Shown: one piece after another, positions 1-7,446 of the stretch
Layout: each line of letters starts with the position of its first letter
Position numbering within the stretch: position 1 is the stretch's first letter
Source: an uncultured Rhodospirillales bacterium
GTDB lineage: Bacteria > Pseudomonadota > Alphaproteobacteria > Acetobacterales > Acetobacteraceae
Length of the DNA stretch: 39,962 nucleotides
Assembly: GCA_903843125.1 (NCBI GenBank)
Contig: CAIMOR010000364.1
Coordinates: 1 to 39,962 of the forward strand
Reading direction: 5' to 3'
The notes under the pieces: model-generated
The model's database searches: none
What the model saw: only the letters and a program-made list of their open reading frames with translations
Told to the model about the DNA's origin: nothing
Made by a program: the position numbers and the translations under genes

Positions 1-980
1 ACCTGAACCACCTGGTCCACCGCGCCCCAGTCGATGCCGAGGTCGAGCGAGGCCGTGGCCACCACGGCGCGCAGCCGGCCTTCCGACATGGCGGCTTCCA
101 CCTTGCGGCGCTGCTCCACCGTCAGGCTGCCATGGTGCAGGGCGATGGGCAGGTTGGCGTCGTTCAGCTTCCACAGTGCCTGGAAGATCAGTTCCGCCTG
201 CGCCCGGGTGTTGACGAAGACGATGCTGACCTTGGCCTGCACCAGCCGGGCGTAGATATCCGGCGCGGAGGCCAGCCCCATGTGGCCGCCCCAGGGCAGA
301 TGGCCGTCGGGCAGCAGCACGGAAAGCCTTGGCGCCACGCCGCCACGGCCGATCACCAGGCGCACGTCGGCGGGCCGGCCGCGCGAGGAAAGCCAGGCGC
401 GCAGCGCATCCGGGTGCGCCACCGTGGCGGAAAGCCCCACTCGACGCATGCCCGGCGCCAGCGCTTGCAGCCGTGACAGGCAGAGCGAAAGCTGGTCGCC
501 GCGCTTGGTGCCTGCCAGGGCATGGGCTTCATCCACCACCACGGCGTTGAGGCCGGCGAACATCCGGTCGGCATCGGGCAGGGAGAGCAGCAGCGTCAGG
601 CTTTCCGGCGTGGTCAGCAGCAGGTTGGGCGGTGCCTCGCGCTGGCGGGCGCGGCGGTTGGCCGGCGTGTCTCCGGTGCGGGTCTCGATGCTGATCGGCA
701 GCGCCATCTCCGTGACCGGCGCCATCAGGTTGCGGGCGATATCCACCGCCAGCGCCTTCAGCGGTGAGATGTAGAGCGTGTGCAGGCCGTCGCGCGGCGC
801 CGCGGCCAGGTCCACCAGGCTGGGCAGGAAGCCGGCCAGCGTCTTGCCGCCGCCGGTCGGCGCTACCAGCAGCGCACTTTGGCCAGCCTCAGCGGCTTGC
901 AGCAGCGCCAACTGGTGCGGCCGTGGCGACCAGCCTCGGGCAGCGAACCAGGCGGCGAAGTGTTCCGGCAATGTTCCCAT
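1..980 (-). CDS. Ligase-associated DNA damage response DEXH-box helicase (Lhr-like), C-terminus cut by window edge
   Basis: This is the N-terminal part (about 326 residues) of an ATP-dependent superfamily 2 helicase; the rest lies beyond base 1. Translating the minus strand gives a Walker A motif APTGGGKT near residue 43, a conserved TTPES, the DEXH-type Walker B VVVDEAHAL, an SAT motif in GLSATV, and the start of the second RecA lobe with IVFVNTRAQAE and VATASLDLGIDW. The order matches Lhr-type helicases of the ligase-associated repair set. The start at 980 is the only candidate: an in-frame TGA lies directly upstream at 983-981. No clear ribosome binding site precedes it. The exonuclease and ligase of the same set lie 4.5 and 6.5 kb away, so a joint role in DNA damage repair is inferred from family knowledge. 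Confidence 0.9.
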   Translation of the reverse strand, partial: MGTLPEHFAAWFAARGWSPRPHQLALLQAAEAGQSALLVAPTGGGKTLAGFLPSLVDLAAAPRDGLHTLYISPLKALAVDIARNLMAPVTEMALPISIETRTGDTPANRRARQREAPPNLLLTTPESLTLLLSLPDADRMFAGLNAVVVDEAHALAGTKRGDQLSLCLSRLQALAPGMRRVGLSATVAHPDALRAWLSSRGRPADVRLVIGRGGVAPRLSVLLPDGHLPWGGHMGLASAPDIYARLVQAKVSIVFVNTRAQAELIFQALWKLNDANLPIALHHGSLTVEQRRKVEAAMSEGRLRAVVATASLDLGIDWGAVDQVVQ

Positions 981-1021
981 TCATGGCCATAATGGCGATC
1001 ATTCAGCGAAGGCGGAAGCGG

Positions 1022-1037
1022 CTTGCGGCACCGCAAG
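1022..1037. other. Small hairpin between the helicase and DoxX-like genes
   Basis: CTTGCGG and CCGCAAG form a perfect 7-base inverted repeat around a CA centre, in the 112-base gap between the divergent helicase and DoxX-like genes. No T-run follows, so it does not look like a terminator. It could be an operator or a chance GC-rich dyad. No convincing promoter hexamers are visible in this gap. Confidence 0.3.
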
Positions 1038-1092
1038 GCGCCGTTCCGGTTGGCGTTGCAATCCTGGGGGCGCCAAGCAAGGAGCGACAGCG

Positions 1093-1524
1093 ATGCGCAA
1101 GTCCGATTTCGACCTGACCGACCCGGCGGTGGTGCTGCGGCTGTTCCTCGGCTTGGGCTATCTGCCGCACATCCTGGCGAAGCTGGAGAACATGGCGGGG
1201 TCGGCCGCCTTTTTCGGCAAGGTGCTGCCCTATCCGGAGGTGTTCCTGTACCTGGCCCTGGCGGCCGAGACGGTCAGCCTGCTGGGCCTGACCTGCAACA
1301 TCCTGGTCAAGTGGGTGGGGCTGGTGTCCTGCGGCGTCATGGGGATTGCGGCCTATGCCATCTGCGCCACCAAGGGCGTCGGCTGGATGTGGAACCTGGG
1401 CGGGGTGGAATACCTGGTGCTGTGGGGCCTTGGATCGCTCGTGCTGGCGGTGGCGGCCTGGAAGCGCGAGATGGCCACCTATGGCCGCGCCTCGGTGTTT
1501 TTCCCGCAACCCCAGCCGGCCTGA
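1093..1524 (+). CDS. DoxX-like small membrane protein
   Basis: A 143-residue hydrophobic protein with about four predicted membrane segments: roughly residues 12-30 (VVLRLFLGLGYLPHILAKL), 48-68, 76-95 and 104-122. Length and layout fit the DoxX/DoxD-like family, whose members often act in redox or quinone-linked membrane complexes; nothing here fixes a specific reaction. The ATG at 1093 is chosen because AAGGAG (1079-1084) sits 8 bases before it. The frame stays open upstream but that stretch is arginine-rich and noncoding in character. It stands alone, divergent from the helicase and convergent with the hybrid kinase, so it has no operon partner. Confidence 0.75.
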   Translation: MRKSDFDLTDPAVVLRLFLGLGYLPHILAKLENMAGSAAFFGKVLPYPEVFLYLALAAETVSLLGLTCNILVKWVGLVSCGVMGIAAYAICATKGVGWMWNLGGVEYLVLWGLGSLVLAVAAWKREMATYGRASVFFPQPQPA

Positions 1525-1549
1525 GGCGGCTGCCCGCCGGTGCTACGCT

Positions 1550-4141
1550 TCAGCTGCGAGGCACCAGCGGCAGCCGCACCACGTTGCTCGACGCGGTTGG
1601 GCCAGGGCGGTCCACCACACGGCCGATCAGCGCCGCCAGGGCTTCCTGCCGATAGGGCTTGTCCAGGCGCGGCAGGGTGGTCTCGGCGGTCACCGCCAGG
1701 TCGGCGAAGCCGGTGGCCAGCACCACCGGCAGCAGCGGCCGCAGCTGGGTGGCGCGCCGGGCTAGGTCCAGCCCGTCCATGCCGGGCATGGCGAAGTCGG
1801 TGATCATCAGGTCGAAGCCGTGGCCGGCGGCCAGCAGCTCCAACGCCGCAGCGCCCGAGCCGGCCAGCGTGACGCGGTGGCCGAGGTCCTCCAGCATGGC
1901 CGCGCTGCCGGATTGCACCAGCGGGTCGTCGTCCACCAGCAGGATCGCCAGCGGCCGACTGGCCCGCGGCGCTTCGGGCGGCGGTTCGGCCGGGAGCGGT
2001 TCGGCCGGGGCCGCGCCGGTACTGTCCACCGGCAGCCACAGCTCCACCGTGGTGCCGCGACCCGGCGTGCTCTCGATATGCAGCACCCCGCCCGATTGCG
2101 CCGCCAGCCCGTGGACCATCGAGAGCCCGAGGCCGGAGCCCTTGCCGACGCCCTTGGTGGTGAAGAACGGCTCGGTCGCGCGGGCCAGCGTGGCGGCATC
2201 CATGCCGGTGCCGCTGTCGGTCACCGCCAGGCAAAGGTAGCGGCCGGGCGCCAGCGCCGGCGGGGCGCCAGGGGCGGTACTGCTGGCGGCGCGGGCGGTG
2301 ATGCGGAGGTCGCCGCCGAGCGGCATCGCGTCCCGCGCATTCACCGCCAGGTTCAGCAGCGCCAGCTCCACCTGGTTCACGTCCGCCCGCGCCTGGGGCA
2401 GGCCGGGCGGAATCTCGGTGACGATGCGGCAGAGCGGGCCGACCGTGCGATGCAGCAGCTCGTCCATGCCGGCCATCAGCCTGGCCAGGTCGATCGCCTC
2501 GGGTCGCAGTTCCTGCCGGCGGGCGAAGGCAAGCAGGCGCCGGGTCAGCGCGGCGCCGCGCTCGGCGCCCTGGGTGGCGCCATCCAGCAGGCGGGCAATG
2601 CGGGCGTCCTCGGTGCCCAGGCGCTTCTTAATCAGGGCAAGGTTGCCCAGCACCACCATCAGCAGGTTGTTGAAGTCGTGCGCCACGCCGCCGGTCAGCT
2701 GGCCGAGCGTCTCCAGCTTCTGCGCTTCATGCAGCTGGGCCTGGGCCACCTTCAGCTGGGTCACGTCGCGGCCCTCGGGCACCAGCAGCACCAGCTCGCC
2801 GGCCCCGTTGCGCACCGGCTTCAGCGAGAAATCGATCGTCGCCGCGGTCTCGCCGCTGCCGCGCACCGTGACCTCGTAGCGCACGAACTCGCCCTGCGCG
2901 GCGCGGGCGATGGCCTGGCGCAGCTGGTCCTGCGCCGCCGGGTTGTCGCGCCACCAGGGGGTTTGCCAGAACGGCCTGCCGACCACCTCGGCGGCCGTGG
3001 CCCCGGCGAAGGCCAGCGCGGTGTCGTTCGCCTCCAGCACCGTGCCGTCAGGCGCCAGCAGGCCGATGAACTGGAAACTGGCATTGAAGATGCCGCGGTA
3101 GCGCTCCTCGTTGTGGGCCAGCCGGGCATTGGCCTCGGCCAGCTCATGCGTGCGCTCCTCGACGCGGGCCTCCAGCGCCGTGCGCGCCTCGGCCACCGCG
3201 CGGGCGGCGCCTTCGGCGGCCAGGCTGAACCGCAGCGCGAACCAGGTGAAGGTGCCCACCGCCAGCAGCGTGGCGACGACCACCCAGCCGCTCCAGCCAT
3301 GCGCCTTGGCATAGGGCGCCAGGCTGGTTCCGACCGGCAGGCTGGCGGAAGCCAGCACCGGCCAATCGGCGACGCGCCGGAACGCGATGACCCGGTCGCG
3401 GCCGTCATAGGTCGAGGTGGAGCGGCGGGAGGCGGCGCCGTCGTGCAGGGCCTGGTCCAGCAGCGCCATTTCGGTTGTCCGGGTGCCGATACGGCGCCGG
3501 TCCAGCTGGGTGCGGGCAATGACCTGGCCGTCTGCCGCCCAGAGGCCGAGCACCGCCTGGCGCCCGGTATCAGCGGTGAGAGCCACGTCACCGAAGAATT
3601 GCGGCCGCACGGCCACCTGCACCACGCCGTCCAGCGTGCCGTCCCGCCGGCGGATGGCGCGGGAATGGGCCAGCATCACCTCCTGCGAGACGCGGCCGAA
3701 GATGGCCTCGCCGACGCGGCCGTCGGCGCCGGCGAGGTGAGCCTGGAACCAGGGCTGGTCGGCCAGGCTGGTGCGGTTGGCCGGGGTCGGCCCGTAATTC
3801 GCCACCACGGGTATGCCCTGGGCGTCGACCACGACGATGAAGTCGTAGTGCGCGCGCCCGGCCAGGGCGTTCAGGTAGCGCCAGGCGTCCGGGTCTCGGT
3901 GCAGCGCCGCCACGCCGCCGAGTTCCTGGACATGCTCGACGACATCGGTCGTCACCAGGTCGGAAGTCTCGAAGGTGCGCCGGGCGTATTGCTCGACGAT
4001 GCGGGCCAGATCCTCGGCGGCCGCGGTGGTGCGGACCAGCGCCGCCTCGGTATCCTGCCGCATGAACAGCGCGCGCGTAACCACGAGCGCCAGCGCAAAA
4101 GCGGCGGCCAGCAACAGGATCATCACACGCAGGTGCCGCAT
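1550..4141 (-). CDS. Hybrid sensor histidine kinase (periplasmic sensor, PAS, HisKA, HATPase, receiver)
   Basis: An 863-residue membrane sensor kinase. Seen in order: membrane segment about 5-25, extracytoplasmic Cache-like sensor about 27-283, second membrane segment 284-305, short coiled coil about 310-345, PAS domain about 346-465, dimerisation/phosphoacceptor helix with His488 in VAHDFNNLL, ATPase domain with NLAVNARDAM, DSGTGM, EPFFTTK and GSGLGL boxes, then a receiver domain about 732-845 with acidic pocket VDDD, phosphoacceptor Asp782 in ITDFAMPG and conserved Lys828 in LDKPY. The ATG at 4141 directly precedes the first membrane helix; a TTG at 4216 would add 25 polar residues ahead of it and is less likely. 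It lies 78 bases downstream of another kinase on the same strand, so the two are probably co-transcribed. The receiver is C-terminal and no output protein is nearby; the signal sensed is unknown. Confidence 0.92.
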   Translation of the reverse strand: MRHLRVMILLLAAAFALALVVTRALFMRQDTEAALVRTTAAAEDLARIVEQYARRTFETSDLVTTDVVEHVQELGGVAALHRDPDAWRYLNALAGRAHYDFIVVVDAQGIPVVANYGPTPANRTSLADQPWFQAHLAGADGRVGEAIFGRVSQEVMLAHSRAIRRRDGTLDGVVQVAVRPQFFGDVALTADTGRQAVLGLWAADGQVIARTQLDRRRIGTRTTEMALLDQALHDGAASRRSTSTYDGRDRVIAFRRVADWPVLASASLPVGTSLAPYAKAHGWSGWVVVATLLAVGTFTWFALRFSLAAEGAARAVAEARTALEARVEERTHELAEANARLAHNEERYRGIFNASFQFIGLLAPDGTVLEANDTALAFAGATAAEVVGRPFWQTPWWRDNPAAQDQLRQAIARAAQGEFVRYEVTVRGSGETAATIDFSLKPVRNGAGELVLLVPEGRDVTQLKVAQAQLHEAQKLETLGQLTGGVAHDFNNLLMVVLGNLALIKKRLGTEDARIARLLDGATQGAERGAALTRRLLAFARRQELRPEAIDLARLMAGMDELLHRTVGPLCRIVTEIPPGLPQARADVNQVELALLNLAVNARDAMPLGGDLRITARAASSTAPGAPPALAPGRYLCLAVTDSGTGMDAATLARATEPFFTTKGVGKGSGLGLSMVHGLAAQSGGVLHIESTPGRGTTVELWLPVDSTGAAPAEPLPAEPPPEAPRASRPLAILLVDDDPLVQSGSAAMLEDLGHRVTLAGSGAAALELLAAGHGFDLMITDFAMPGMDGLDLARRATQLRPLLPVVLATGFADLAVTAETTLPRLDKPYRQEALAALIGRVVDRPGPTASSNVVRLPLVPRS

Positions 4142-4219
4142 GCCGCCCCGGACCAACCAGACCGGCGGGAGGGTGCCGCCATGTCGTCCCGCGCGCCAGT
4201 CGGTTCCGGGCTGCAACGC

Positions 4220-5392
4220 TCAATCCTGCGCGAGGTGCCCGGTGCGGTCCGGGGCGGCAAAGGGCAGGCGAAACCGGGTGCCGGCGGCGCGGTCGCCTGC
4301 GGCTTCCACGACCAGCTGGCTGCCGGCCTGCGCCGCCAGCCTTCGCGCCAAGTGCAACCCAAGCCCGGCGCCGGCGTCCGGCGAGACACGCGCCGGGTCG
4401 GCGAAGCCGGAATGGCCAGGGTTCGCAAAGGCACCGGCGCCCGGATCGGCAAGGCCGATGCCGACCGGGTCGCCGAAGACACTGGCGCCCGGGTCGGCGA
4501 AGCCGATCCCATCATCGGCCACTTCCAGCTCGGCCTGGTCGGCGGCCACCCGGCGGAGCGTGACGCGGACCACCCCGTCGCTGTCCGGCGGAAAGGCGTG
4601 GTGCAAGGCGTTGGTGACGAGTTCGTTGACGATCAGCGCCAGCGGGGCCGCCTGGCGCACCGGCACCGCGACGCCGGCGGCCACCACGCAGTGCAGCCGC
4701 GCCCGATGCTGCCCGGCCAGGTCGCAGGCGGCCTGGGCGGCGGCGATCACCTCCGGCCCCAGCTCCACCGTGGCGGAGCCGGCCATGTGGAACATGCGGT
4801 CCTGCACCTGCGTTGCCAGCAGCACCCGCGCGGCGGCGCCGCGCAGCGCGGCGGCCACCGCCGGGTCCCGGCTGCGGCCGGCCTGCAGGTTCAGCACCGA
4901 GCTGGTGGCCTGGGCGTTGTTGCGGACCCGATGCTGCAACTCCTGCACCAGGCCATCGCGTTCGGCGCGGATGCGATGCCGCTCGACCAGTGCCTGGATG
5001 TCGGTGATGTCGATGCACTGGGCCAGCAGGTGCGCCAGGTGCCCGGCGTGGAACAGCGGGCGGCCTTCCTCGACCACGCCGCGCCAGGCGCCGTCCGCCC
5101 GACGCAGCCGGTATTCCAGCCGGAACGGCCGTTGTTCCGCCAGCGCATGGTCCAGCGTGGCCCGGCAATCGGCCAGGTCGTCCGGATGCACCGCGGCTTC
5201 CCAGCGCCGTCCGCGCGCCTGCTCCAGCGACAGGCCGGTGAAGTCCTGCCACGCCGCGTTCACGAAGCTGCAATGCCCGAGCAGGTCGGTGCAGCGCAGC
5301 ATCGCCGGCATGCCGTGGGCGGCCTGCGCCCATGGCATCTCCGTCGACTCGGCACCTGAGGCCCCGAGGCCCGCAACCTGGGACACCTGCAT
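4220..5392 (-). CDS. HisKA_2-family sensor histidine kinase with PAS domain and a repeat insert in the ATP lid
   Basis: About 390 residues, no membrane segment, so cytoplasmic. A PAS domain spans about residues 31-135, followed by a HisKA_2 phosphoacceptor helix with ELQHRVRNN (His154) and an ATPase domain with NELVTNALHHAF, DDGIGF and GAGLGLHLARR. Between the last two boxes, where the ATP lid lies, is a 40-residue insert of five octapeptides (298-337). Kinases of this family in alphaproteobacteria often work with single-domain receivers or the general stress response; that link is inference. I prefer the ATG at 5392: the 43 residues before it, back to an ATG at 5521, are arginine/proline-rich and would overlap the start codon of the divergent exonuclease. 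The ATG at 5338 is also possible and would still keep the PAS domain. Confidence 0.85.
   Translation of the reverse strand: MQVSQVAGLGASGAESTEMPWAQAAHGMPAMLRCTDLLGHCSFVNAAWQDFTGLSLEQARGRRWEAAVHPDDLADCRATLDHALAEQRPFRLEYRLRRADGAWRGVVEEGRPLFHAGHLAHLLAQCIDITDIQALVERHRIRAERDGLVQELQHRVRNNAQATSSVLNLQAGRSRDPAVAAALRGAAARVLLATQVQDRMFHMAGSATVELGPEVIAAAQAACDLAGQHRARLHCVVAAGVAVPVRQAAPLALIVNELVTNALHHAFPPDSDGVVRVTLRRVAADQAELEVADDGIGFADPGASVFGDPVGIGLADPGAGAFANPGHSGFADPARVSPDAGAGLGLHLARRLAAQAGSQLVVEAAGDRAAGTRFRLPFAAPDRTGHLAQD
4382..4501 (-). repeat. Five imperfect 24-base tandem repeats coding octapeptides
   Basis: Read on the minus strand these bases code five octads of the form F/L-[AG]-[DN]-P-x-x-x-x: FADPGASV, FGDPVGIG, LADPGAGA, FANPGHSG, FADPARVS. 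The unit is 24 bases, so copy changes keep the reading frame. It lies between the DDGIG and GLGL boxes of the kinase, in the ATP lid. It looks like a coding minisatellite grown from local duplication. Confidence 0.85.
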
Positions 5393-5519
5393 CCACCGCT
5401 CCGCTGGCCTGGAAAGGGCGTGGTCGATGCCTGACGCCCCAGCACCGGGTTGGTTCCGTGCGCGATGCGAACCGACAGCCGCCCCTTGACCCGGCTGGCG
5501 CCGTGCGCACCTTGGCGAC
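5393..5519. promoter_or_regulatory. Divergent intergenic region between the HisKA_2 kinase and the exonuclease
   Basis: If the kinase starts at 5392, this 127-base stretch must hold both promoters. TTGACC at 5486-5491 resembles a -35 box for the exonuclease, but no matching -10 hexamer lies 16-18 bases further on, so no promoter is called. If instead the kinase starts at 5521, the two start codons share bases 5520-5521 and the promoters lie inside the opposing genes. Confidence 0.35.
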
Positions 5520-6575
5520 ATGGCCCCTGCCGCGCCGCACCCCGAGACCTGGCTGAAGGTGACGCCGGCCGGATTGTACTGCGAGCCCGGCGGCTTCTTT
5601 GTCGACCCGGTGCGCGCGGTTGACCGCGCCGTGATCAGTCACGGCCATGCCGACCACGCCCGCCCCGGCCATGGCGCCGTGCTGGGTACCGCGGAAACCC
5701 TGGCGATCATGGCGGCGCGCATGGGCGCGGAACGGATTGGCCGGCCGCAGGCGCTGGCCTATGGCGAGGTGCTGGAGGTGGGCGGCGTGCGGCTGTGGCT
5801 GGCGCCGGCCGGGCATGTGCTGGGCAGCGCCCAGGTCTGCCTGGAATGGCGCGGCAGCCGGGCGGTGGTCTCGGGTGACTACAAGCGGCAGCGCGACCCG
5901 ACCTGCGCGCCCTTCCTCGTGACCCCCTGCGACGTTTTCGTGACCGAGGCGACCTTCGCCCTGCCGGTGTTCCGCCACCCCTCGCCGGAAGGGGAGGTGG
6001 CCAAGCTGCTGCGCAGCGTGGCGCTGTTCCCGGAACGCACGCACGTGGTTGGCTGCTACGCGCTGGGCAAGTGCCAGCGGCTGGTGATGCTGCTGCGCGA
6101 GGCCGGCTGGGACCGGCCGATCTTCCTGCACGGCGCACAGCAGAAGCTGTGCGCATTGTACGAAGAGCTGGGCGTCCGGCTCGGCCCGCTGCCGGGTGCC
6201 ACGGTGGCGAAGAAGGCGGAGATGGTCGGAGGGATCGTGCTGGCGCCGCCCTCGGCGGTGCAGGACCGCTGGGCGCGGCGGCTCAGCGACCCGGTGGTGG
6301 TGGCGGCCAGCGGCTGGATGCGGGTACGCCAGCGGGCGCGCATGGGCGGTGTGGAACTGCCGTTGGTGATCAGCGACCACGCTGACTGGGACGACCTGAA
6401 CCGCACGATCGACGAGGTGGGCGCGCCTGAGGTCTGGGTGACCCATGGCCGCGACGACGCTCTGGTGCACGCCATGGCGCAGCGCGGCATCCGCGGCCGG
6501 GCGCTGCACCTGGTGGGGCTTGGCGAGGAGGACGAAGCGGAAGTGGCACCGGAAGCGACGGAGCCGGTGGCGTGA
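5520..6575 (+). CDS. Ligase-associated DNA damage response exonuclease (metallo-beta-lactamase / beta-CASP fold)
   Basis: A 351-residue nuclease of the SNM1/CPSF-like metallo-beta-lactamase fold. The metal-binding signature SHGHADH gives His41, His43, Asp45 and His46; further fold motifs are GHVLGSAQ (about 97), VSGDYK (about 117), VTEATF and SDHADW (about 283). Size and motifs match the exonuclease of the ligase-associated DNA repair set, which is thought to trim DNA ends before sealing. The ATG at 5520 has no strong ribosome binding site, but the metal site lies close to it and leaves little room for a later start. The ligase follows 0.9 kb downstream on the same strand with a glycosyltransferase gene opposed in between, so they are not one simple operon. 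Confidence 0.92.
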   Translation: MAPAAPHPETWLKVTPAGLYCEPGGFFVDPVRAVDRAVISHGHADHARPGHGAVLGTAETLAIMAARMGAERIGRPQALAYGEVLEVGGVRLWLAPAGHVLGSAQVCLEWRGSRAVVSGDYKRQRDPTCAPFLVTPCDVFVTEATFALPVFRHPSPEGEVAKLLRSVALFPERTHVVGCYALGKCQRLVMLLREAGWDRPIFLHGAQQKLCALYEELGVRLGPLPGATVAKKAEMVGGIVLAPPSAVQDRWARRLSDPVVVAASGWMRVRQRARMGGVELPLVISDHADWDDLNRTIDEVGAPEVWVTHGRDDALVHAMAQRGIRGRALHLVGLGEEDEAEVAPEATEPVA

Positions 6576-6604
6576 GCGCGACGACAGCGTTGCCGCGCCC
6601 TGGC

Positions 6605-7408
6605 CTAGCCGAAGCGTTCCCGCGCCTTCGCGCGACGTTTCCGCATCTGCCGCCAGGACTTCCAGCGGTCGCGCAGGCCAAGCGGCAGGATCACCCAGGT
6701 AGCCGTGGTGCGGATGCGCCAGCGGCGGCCGAACAGCGCGGCGTATTTGCGCTGGAGCCTGTCCTGCACGTCGCAGAACGCCAGGTCCACCCGGCCGCCG
6801 CTGAGATGCCGCAGGTGGAAGTCGATGACCCAGACGCCGCGCCCGGCGAGCTTCGCGTGCAGGCACAGGTCCGGCCCGTACATGTGGAAGCCGCCGATAT
6901 CGGCGCTGATGCCGACCGGCGAGGCGCGCCGCAGCACCATGAAGTTCTCGTCCAGGGCCACGGCGCGGATCGGCAGCTTGCCGCGCCTGGTGTCCTCGCC
7001 ATGCGGGTCCGAGATGCGGATCGCGGCGTCGCCGTTGGCCAGGCCGCCGGCATTGCCGGCCAGTGCCCAGGTCGGGTCAAGCCGGTCCAACTCCGCCAGC
7101 CGCGCCAGCAGGTCTCGCGCGCCATCGGCCAGCAGGCGGACATCCTGGTGGCAGTAGATGACGTAGCGGCCGCGGGCCTGGCCGAACATCTGGGCGAAGC
7201 CGGAATAGGCGTCCCAGGCATTGCCGGCCGAATTGTCCAGGTACAGGTATTCGGCGACATCGGCGGTGAAGCCGCCGGCCAGGAAGGTCGCGGTCATCTC
7301 GGCGTAGTCGGCCGGGCGGGTCACCAGGGTGCAGATGGTGAACAGCAGCGCGTGCTGCGCATCGGCGGCATCGCGCGCCGGCACCGACAGGGGAGGGAAG
7401 GCGACCAT
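6605..7408 (-). CDS. Glycosyltransferase-like protein (GT2-related)
   Basis: A 267-residue protein without signal peptide or membrane helix. It has features of GT-A fold glycosyltransferases of the type with a HQDV motif: an early strand FTICTLVTRP, then YIYLDN-like YLYLDNSAGN, then YVIYCHQDVRL about residue 83-93 in place of the usual DxD, and a later SADIGGFHMYGPDLCLHAKLAG segment where acceptor-site residues lie. The C-terminus is strongly basic (RKRRAKARERFG). Donor and acceptor sugars cannot be told. It sits alone on the minus strand between the exonuclease and ligase genes, 29 bases from one and 38 from the other, and looks like an insertion into the repair set. No clear ribosome binding site precedes the ATG. 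Confidence 0.7.
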   Translation of the reverse strand: MVAFPPLSVPARDAADAQHALLFTICTLVTRPADYAEMTATFLAGGFTADVAEYLYLDNSAGNAWDAYSGFAQMFGQARGRYVIYCHQDVRLLADGARDLLARLAELDRLDPTWALAGNAGGLANGDAAIRISDPHGEDTRRGKLPIRAVALDENFMVLRRASPVGISADIGGFHMYGPDLCLHAKLAGRGVWVIDFHLRHLSGGRVDLAFCDVQDRLQRKYAALFGRRWRIRTTATWVILPLGLRDRWKSWRQMRKRRAKARERFG

Positions 7409-7446
7409 GGCCGGAACATGCCCGATTTCGCCGCGAGCGCAACCGC

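Noticed and set aside
1820-5359. A 1,179-codon open frame on the plus strand
   Set aside because: It runs opposite two clear histidine kinases, with Gln/Arg/His/Gly-rich composition and no motif. High GC removes stop codons from the antisense frame.
5519-5522. Overlapping divergent start codons within CATG
   Set aside because: Possible, but the kinase N-terminus from 5521 looks noncoding; a start at 5392 is more likely, so no overlap is claimed.
4512-6866. A 784-codon open frame on the minus strand
   Set aside because: It is a shifted frame across the kinase and antisense to the exonuclease; low-complexity Arg/Ala/Gly sequence with no domain.
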